A stretch of 64,000 nucleotides of DNA from Bedellia somnulentella (Eukaryota; Arthropoda; Insecta; Lepidoptera; Bedelliidae): positions 2,666,001 through 2,730,000 of the forward strand of contig OY755171.1 of NCBI GenBank assembly GCA_963576735.1, read 5' to 3'. The notes under the pieces are model-generated. The model worked only from the letters and a program-made list of their open reading frames with translations, did not search any database and was not told where the DNA came from. A program made the position numbers and the translations under genes. This document shows positions 57,680 to 64,000 of this stretch, piece by piece. Within the stretch, counting starts at the first letter, position 1. Every line of letters begins with the position of its first letter.

Positions 57680-57960
57680 TGTTTACCCGTTCCTTGTTTT
57701 CAAGCCATTAATCGATCGCGCAATAATATTCATAAATATAATTACGCGCCTTTGTAAAATTAGCAGTTAGTTATTGGCGCGAAGTGTACAATTTCGCGTT
57801 ATGTGCACCTAGGGATGGCGGCGGGCTCCGAGCAATTAAATAGCGGCGCAGTCGTATCGGATTCGGATGTGACGACAATCACTGCCGATGGGTCCCGAGG
57901 GACAACACTACGCCCCTCCTGTATACTTGCACAAGTTAGTCTGCGATTAACTGTTACTTC
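57680..57960. promoter_or_regulatory. Candidate cis-regulatory patch in caudal intron
   Basis: Non-repetitive and locally G+C-richer, with homeodomain-type sites (CATTAATCGATCGCG, ATTAC, CATAAA at 57731-57736) and GCGCGAAG. A 67-codon open frame here has no recognisable protein. Enhancer status is inferred only from context. Confidence 0.25.
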
Positions 57961-59027
57961 CTGTTTTCCGGTTGCGGATTTAAGTTTACATTTGGCGGAT
58001 AACTGATGTTCTTGTTTTGAATTGGCTGTGTTTTGTAAAATGAGGTCTCAATACATTTTGTTCATCTACTGTGGACTAATGGTTACTAGTATCTACACAA
58101 ATATCCTAAACTATTATATTTGCGGAAATGAGCAATAGTGTTTTACTCGTGTTACAAACGTTTTAAAACAGGTCCTGGGGTTTTTTCTGGGTTTCTGTGA
58201 TTTCACAAATTATGTTGAAAACAGTCCAAATGACGTCATCTAAGTATAACCTAGTTTTGTTAAATATTTCAAACAGTTTCTTAAAAAACACTTTTAAACT
58301 TTAATAAAATCCATATATAATTTAAACAACTATATTAATTTAAAATGTAATCCCTGTCTAGGACCTGACTACTCATAAATATGTATTTCTCATGTGTTTT
58401 TTCTATGCTAGTATCAAATCGACCAATAAGCCCAAGTTATATAATACATGTTAGAATGATCAATAAGTCAACACAATTACCGTAGCTCACCACAACTCCA
58501 TAAAAAAAGCGCAAAAAGAAAGCTATTCGCCTGCCAAACAGCGGCTTTTAAAATGAATAATGGCCTAACAATATTATGGGATCACAGACGATTAGTGTCA
58601 AGCTGTCAACACACAGAAAATGATAGGCCCGGGTCTCACCATGTTCGATTTGTAAAGGGCGTATGAATGGAGTCCCTTAACTAAATAAACGACGAAATCT
58701 ATTGTTTCGAAGAGAACAGAAGCTCTCAGTGGGCGATTATTTGAAAAGTGGTCAACAAAAAACGTCAGCGTTAGAAACATATTAATCTTGCTGTCAACTA
58801 CTTTCTTTCTATGGTCTTTCATTGGTAGGAATACGTCATGCTGTGGTGTGGCGGCGGACCTACCCTGTTTAGATAACTACCAAACAAAACAAACTACCAA
58901 CCCTTATCATCTGTCACTTAGTTACATAATAATCATTGATTATGTTTCTTTGGTTACATTGTGTTGTCCAATTTACTAATTTTTGTTCTAGATTCGTGTT
59001 AACTCGAGAGTCTTCAAGTATGTTCAT

Positions 59028-59030
<3 letters not shown>

Positions 59031-59063
<33 letters not shown>
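59031..59063. repeat. (AT)n microsatellite
   Basis: About 16 AT units without interruption. Confidence 0.95.
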
Positions 59064-59070
<7 letters not shown>

Positions 59071-59439
59071 TCACCGGCCAAACTCACATAAGGTGACTTT
59101 CTTGCATCTCACTTGACATTGGCGAAATAATTGTGGCAAACACGATTGAAGCCACTTAAACAAAAATTGAATTGAATTATGTTTCTTTGTTTCAAGTCGG
59201 CAGTTGAACGAATGGGAATGATTCAATTAAATATAAAATTAACGCTTAGTATGAGAAATCTAGAATGAGAATGTCCTTTGAAAACAATTGTTTATGTATA
59301 CTTGTTTAGCAACATTTATAAATAAATCCTAAATCTTAAAACAAACTCATCGTTTATTTGATACGACAAAAACACCAAGAACATTTACCCCAATCACTAA
59401 ACACCGTATAAAATACATAAGTGCGTTCTTCCCGCTACG

Positions 59440-59700
59440 ATACACCCTCCGCCCTCGCCTAAATAAGTCCCTCCCTATTCCGTCGGGAGCGCTTTAGCCA
59501 CAACTTAAATTCCTTTTTGCCAGTTGACTTCATAAATATTTTTGGCTACTGTAATTGCAAAACGAGTAATTTCGCTTCCTTTCGAAAAGGTTTATCTCTC
59601 GATAACAGTTATCGGCCGCGCCTTCGCCCATCAAAATCCCATTACAAGAAGGCATCCTACGAAAAGCGATATGTTTGAGTAAACAGTGAGTGTTCAAAGG
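59440..59700. promoter_or_regulatory. Candidate cis-regulatory patch in caudal intron
   Basis: A G+C-richer, non-repetitive stretch with a perfect GATA palindrome GATAACAGTTATC (59601-59613), CATAAA (Cdx-type, near 59531) and GGCCGCGCC. GATA and Caudal factors both act in gut development, so the combination is suggestive, not proven. Confidence 0.25.
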
Positions 59701-59896
59701 AGCCGCTATCGTGGACTAGTGATGTTATAATCGCACATCGATATCGTGTTAACGCGGGATTTTGGTAGGCCGACAAAGCGATTCGCCGTATCGCAATTGT
59801 TAATCAATTCTATTCACATTTTACACTTTGTACTACAAGTGTTATTATTTGCTGGCAGCTGTATTACATGTGTTATCGTGTTGCTATTAATTAATA

Positions 59897-60060
59897 CATA
59901 CATAAATATTCTCACGCAGTTAGTTCCCATTGGGGTAGGCAGAGACTATCGACTATTAATTAATATTATGTTATATTTAAAGTTATTAGCCCGCATTGGG
60001 GTATAAAGGCAGAGATTATCAATTGCCACTTTTTACGTTTTTGGCAAACCTTCTCCTCCT
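59897..60060 (-). mobile_element. RTE-like LINE, two partial 3' ends
   Basis: The minus strand shows TACCCCAATGGGAACTAACT at 59924-59943 and a second similar block, CTCTGCCTTTATACCCCAAT, with CGTAAAAAGTGGCAATTGAT. Both are short 3' ends of the family at 10250. Confidence 0.5.
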
Positions 60061-63027
60061 CTTATTCTTCATAATTCGGAAGTACCCATGACTCATTTCT
60101 ATTAATGTAATTGTCTCCTCCGCTCATATTGGATTTAATTAATGCTTGAGAACAAACAATATACTAAGTCTCGAATGTACGAATGTATGCCATAGACATA
60201 GATACATAGAGAGGCTACATGGAGACATAGATAGTTATAGGTGGTGATTTTTAATTGGCATTGCATTGTTTACTTTATTGTTTAGTTAATGTATACCCTG
60301 TAAATCTTCCAAATAAAAATAAAATACTTATATTATATTCGACCACAAGTCAGTTTTAAGACTATGGTTAATACCGACTATAATTTCACCATCAGATTAC
60401 CTAAAGCATCATCAAAATTTCTATCAATTGGATAGATTTAGAACAATTAAATAGATGAAACCCTACCTATACTAAAATTAAGTTTAATTTCCGATTTTAT
60501 AGTGGGTTTGATCGAGACGATAGGAAAGAGTTCAGATGTTGATAAACTGAAAATCGTAGCGATTGAGGCTGCTTACGCTTGAGGATAGTATGTCTAATTG
60601 TCTTTGCCAGAAAAACCTTGAAAATACTGAAACATAACTCTTAGTTAAAAAGTAAGAATTTGACATAATTATTTCATTTCTATACATCACAAAAACCTTA
60701 GGAAATACCCACAAGTGAAAGACGTTCATCCCGTTTTATCTTGGCGCGTTATTTGCTCGTGATAACCGCTTAGCTAAACATAATGGCTGGCCCGCCCGCA
60801 CTGTTCTGTTGACGTGACAAATAATGTTTTACTCCGTACCAATGTCTTGTACTGTATGGAAATATTGGGATCGTAGATCGTTTGAAAAAGTAGTACTTTG
60901 ACTTAGAGTATGTTCTTGAATACATACCAATATCACGACATAACACCATGACGACGGTCAGAAATATTCTGACAGAAGAGTTGCACAATACAAATATTTT
61001 AAATTGGCCTCAAATCACTGTTAACTTTTTTCGTAGATTTTTGAGCCATTGAAGTAGTATTTTATTTGTATCAGAGTAGGCCATTAAGTACTTCAGCTTT
61101 TATTAACTGACTCAAATAAATAAGAAATGTTAATTATAAAAATATTAAAGCTTCTATAGAGTATAGAGCTTAATTCCGTGGTCTAAGTAATATAAAAACA
61201 ACAGTATAATATTTAAAAAACATATCTACAGTAATGAAAACCAAATAATATTTGAAAATAAATCTTTTACAAATAAAAATGAACAATAAAAATGTTATGA
61301 TTGAATGAGAACGATTTTGCAAACAATAAATAAAACTAGGACAAATAAAGACTATAGAATTTTTTACTGCTGTAAGTTTGTCAAATACAAAGAATACAAA
61401 GTGTTTTTGTACATAGTTTTTCTTATGTAAAAGTTCTGACTTTTAATTTTAAAAGAAATGTTAAGTTGTATTTTCATAATTTTGTGTTGTATGCAATCTA
61501 CAAGGCTGCCAGATCATAATACTGGGACCACTTACAGTCACATGTTAGAAAATATTAATTTTTAGTCAAGTATTTGTTACTTTTAGTGTGTCATTCATTA
61601 GTTAGTAATCGTACATTTATTTCAAATAGTTGATCCACTAACGCCAATGGCAGTTAGTCACCGAAACACCAGAGGCGAAAAAAAGCAAAACCTAATAAAG
61701 AAAAACGACGAGTGAAAATACAATATTTTTTTGTGTTTTAACGAATACGAAGAAAATGAATGTGCCCGATTTTTAAATACGGTTATAAATAATCACAAAC
61801 TATCTGTTTTTTTGTAACTAACTAAAGCAATAAAATCTTAGCACATTAGAAATTGTAAGAATACGCTAATGATATTATATTTTTTTGTCGTAGATATAAC
61901 GTAAAAATATAATTCGTTAAGTTAAAAAAAAAAGATTTTAACTACGGTATAAAATCACTTTCCCGATTATGCACAGTGATACAAGAGTTGTGGAAGTAAG
62001 GATTAAAAGTTTATCTAAAGTGCGTCGAGTTATTTTCTGAATAAATGTAACTGCACTAACATGTTCATATATATACTAAAAAATAACATCAAAATAATCA
62101 GACATTATTTGTCACACATATATATAGCTCTATACGACTCTTTTAATTTTCAGTCCAAGTCTAGTAGCTACAATGGTAGCAGACAGTCGGATTTCTTACA
62201 CTCGCACATTTACATAATTTCTGCCATACTATTTTTAAAAAAAAGTTTGCGAACGATCTGGTTAGCTTGAGTTAGGGTATATATTTTTAAAATAAAAGAT
62301 TTTCAACACATCTGTTTCTGATATTTATCGTGTCATAATAGGTTGTATATCGTTCCATATTATCTAGAAAGGTTTGGGCACGCCGCGCTGTTTGCTCCTA
62401 AATTTACGCTTTTCCTATCAAAGATCCTGCACACATAAAAAACGATGCATTATGTTTGTCTGTTTGTCTGGCTGGCTCTTCAGTCTCGACAACATGTTTG
62501 CTCCACTAACAGGATATTTATTTTAGTTATAATTTTCGTGTCATTCGTGAACCGAAGAGTTTATCTATTGTCTAGTTTTTACAAAGTTGTAGAACACATT
62601 TTGTGTTTACTTTTGACCCCTTGTATATCTTGCTGGGATGATATCGCACTTCAAATTCTCTGTGGAGACCTTTGATTTTCTACTGCGTGCGGTTAATTTT
62701 TATGTGACTCCTTAGTATAGTTAATTTAAATATTTTCACGAGTCAAACAATAAACTGGTATATTATAATTGCTCAAGCATTGCTTTCATATTTATTATTA
62801 GTCGCATGCACATTGACAGTTTTTGCTATAGTTTTATTGATAATATTTCCTTACATCCCCAAGAAACTCTGATTACATATAATTGATCCGGAAAGTGGAA
62901 CAAAGAATAGCTTTATGATAGATTCTTTTTATGATTACGTTGTATAATTTCTAAAGCGGATTCCAAAAATCTCAATCATGATAAAAGTTTTTGAAGTAAG
63001 ATCTTAAATTGTATTTTTTATAAACAT

Positions 63028-63395
63028 ATAACATAACATAAACGTTCACGCCGTTTATCCCCGAAGGGGTTGGCAGAGGTACCAATACATCTGAACTCAC
63101 ATGGCAGCGCCATCTAGTGTCCAGAGAAAGGTACCCACGTTTTGCTTAGACAGTGTACTCACGTGATAGGGAGCAGGCCTATCGCCGTTTTGTACGAATA
63201 CACTGTCACATGACTAAGTACAACTCAGCCATGTGGGCTTCCTTACGATGTTTTCCCTCACCGTTAACAACCATGATAAATTAACCACACATTTGACTTT
63301 AGAAAAGACAAATTGGTGTAGGCCCGACCCAGGATTGGAACTCACGCCCTTCTGTTTTCGGGCGGGTGTTCTACCCACTGGACTATCATGTCGTT
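63028..63395 (-). repeat. SINE-B full length
   Basis: A complete minus-strand copy. The head is GATAGTCCAGTGGGTAGAAC (box A), box B is GAGTTCCAATCCTGGGTCGG, and the body has CTTTTCTAAAGTCAAATGTG and GGTGAGGGAAAACATCG. The tail is TTATGTTATG (63029-63040 region). Confidence 0.85.
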
Positions 63396-64000
63396 ATTTT
63401 TATACTGGCGAAAAATAGTAACTGCACTGATTGATATGACTATTTGGATAAAAACTTGTAACGATCAGTAAGAAACAGAACAAAACGAATTAAATAACAT
63501 GACATACAACTCTCCGATTCTCTGTAAATGTGACAAACATAATTTATGAAGTTCTCTGATAAGGTTGTTTGCATAGTTGTGTAAACCAAGCACGACACCT
63601 CAGCTATATGTCTTAATACTGAGTACACAGATTCATCTGCTCCGCTCGTATAAGACGATAAACAATGCTACGTTTTAAATGTTGGCAAATAATTCATATT
63701 TGTGAATTGTGAGTTATCAAATCGTGGTATCAGTTTCGGGAATTTTAGTTACTATTTTCGGAGGTAACGGAAGTAATTAATGCATTTATTTATTAATTTT
63801 GGACTTTCACCACATATTCGTTTTTACTATCAGCTGTATATATAGTCGTTATATTAACATATTTTGACGTGACTTGTTTCTAAATCTTATAGGAATAACT
63901 TCAACATGTTATTTCTGCAGTTCGAATTAGTGCCCATAGCAAACGTTTCCATTATGTTTTATTTAGAAAGAGAGAGAAATGCTCAACGGGAGGATTCAAA

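Larger units (their letters stand above)
51100..64000 (+). other. caudal intron 1 (open at right edge)
   Basis: At least 12.9 kb of A+T-rich sequence. It has fewer SINEs than the left half of the window, several MITEs (51560-51912, 54867-55038, 56217-56350), an RTE 3' end (59897-60060) and one SINE-B (63028-63395). Two non-repetitive G+C-richer patches (57680-57960, 59440-59700) stand out. 52030-54560, 60070-63020 and 63400-64000 hold nothing I can name. Intron status is inferred from the donor at 51100. Confidence 0.7.

Noticed and set aside
57803..58006. 67-codon open frame in the caudal intron as a possible extra exon
   Set aside because: No acceptor in frame, no similarity to caudal; kept only as part of a possible regulatory patch.
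1..64000. CRISPR array, operons or bacterial insertion sequences
   Set aside because: The repeats are dispersed or microsatellite-like, genes have spliceosomal introns, and nothing bacterial was seen.

Overview
The window is A+T-rich, intron-rich animal DNA packed with short interspersed repeats, and it almost certainly comes from a moth or butterfly (Lepidoptera). Three things support this: the first coding exon of caudal is of the lepidopteran type, the repeat families look lepidopteran (RTE LINEs with ATGT tails, Helitrons ending in CTAG, the GGGTTCCGTAG repeat), and four conserved insect genes have compact GT-AG exons. No database search was possible. Family calls rest on recognised protein motifs, and transposon calls on terminal repeats and target-site duplications (TSDs) read from the sequence.

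Layout. 1-14333, minus strand: the first three coding exons of a Tec-family tyrosine kinase (Btk29A type, N-terminal PH domain). Its remaining exons lie off the left edge, and one of its introns holds a decayed LINE (1-3120) plus SINEs. 14334-17933: the divergent intergenic space between the kinase and MED7. 17934-20745, plus strand: complete MED7 (Mediator subunit 7) in three exons. 21355-30802, minus strand: complete API5 (apoptosis inhibitor 5) in eight exons, every intron in phase 0, convergent with MED7. 30803-30922 is the short API5 5' flank, cut by a 1.7-kb hAT-like transposon (30923-32631). 32632-50480 is a mobile-element region: a P-element-like transposon with a THAP domain, a decayed multicopy zinc-cluster gene, several MITEs, a non-autonomous LTR element with identical LTRs, and a Helitron. 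50760-51099, plus strand: first coding exon of the homeobox gene caudal, followed by at least 12.9 kb of its first intron to the window end. The homeodomain exons are not in the window.

The host genes are not one pathway: a signalling kinase, a transcription co-activator subunit, a nuclear anti-apoptotic scaffold and a patterning transcription factor. The most interesting material is the mobile DNA. Many insertions can be resolved to the base with perfect TSDs, and several are nested, which gives a readable order of events. Most worth following up are a foldback element that carries a tRNA-like core between long inverted arms; a SINE that shares its 3' tail with an RTE LINE; a pair of related transposons with subrepeated termini and 8-bp TSDs; a THAP-bearing P-like element; and a transposon only 120 bp upstream of the API5 start codon.
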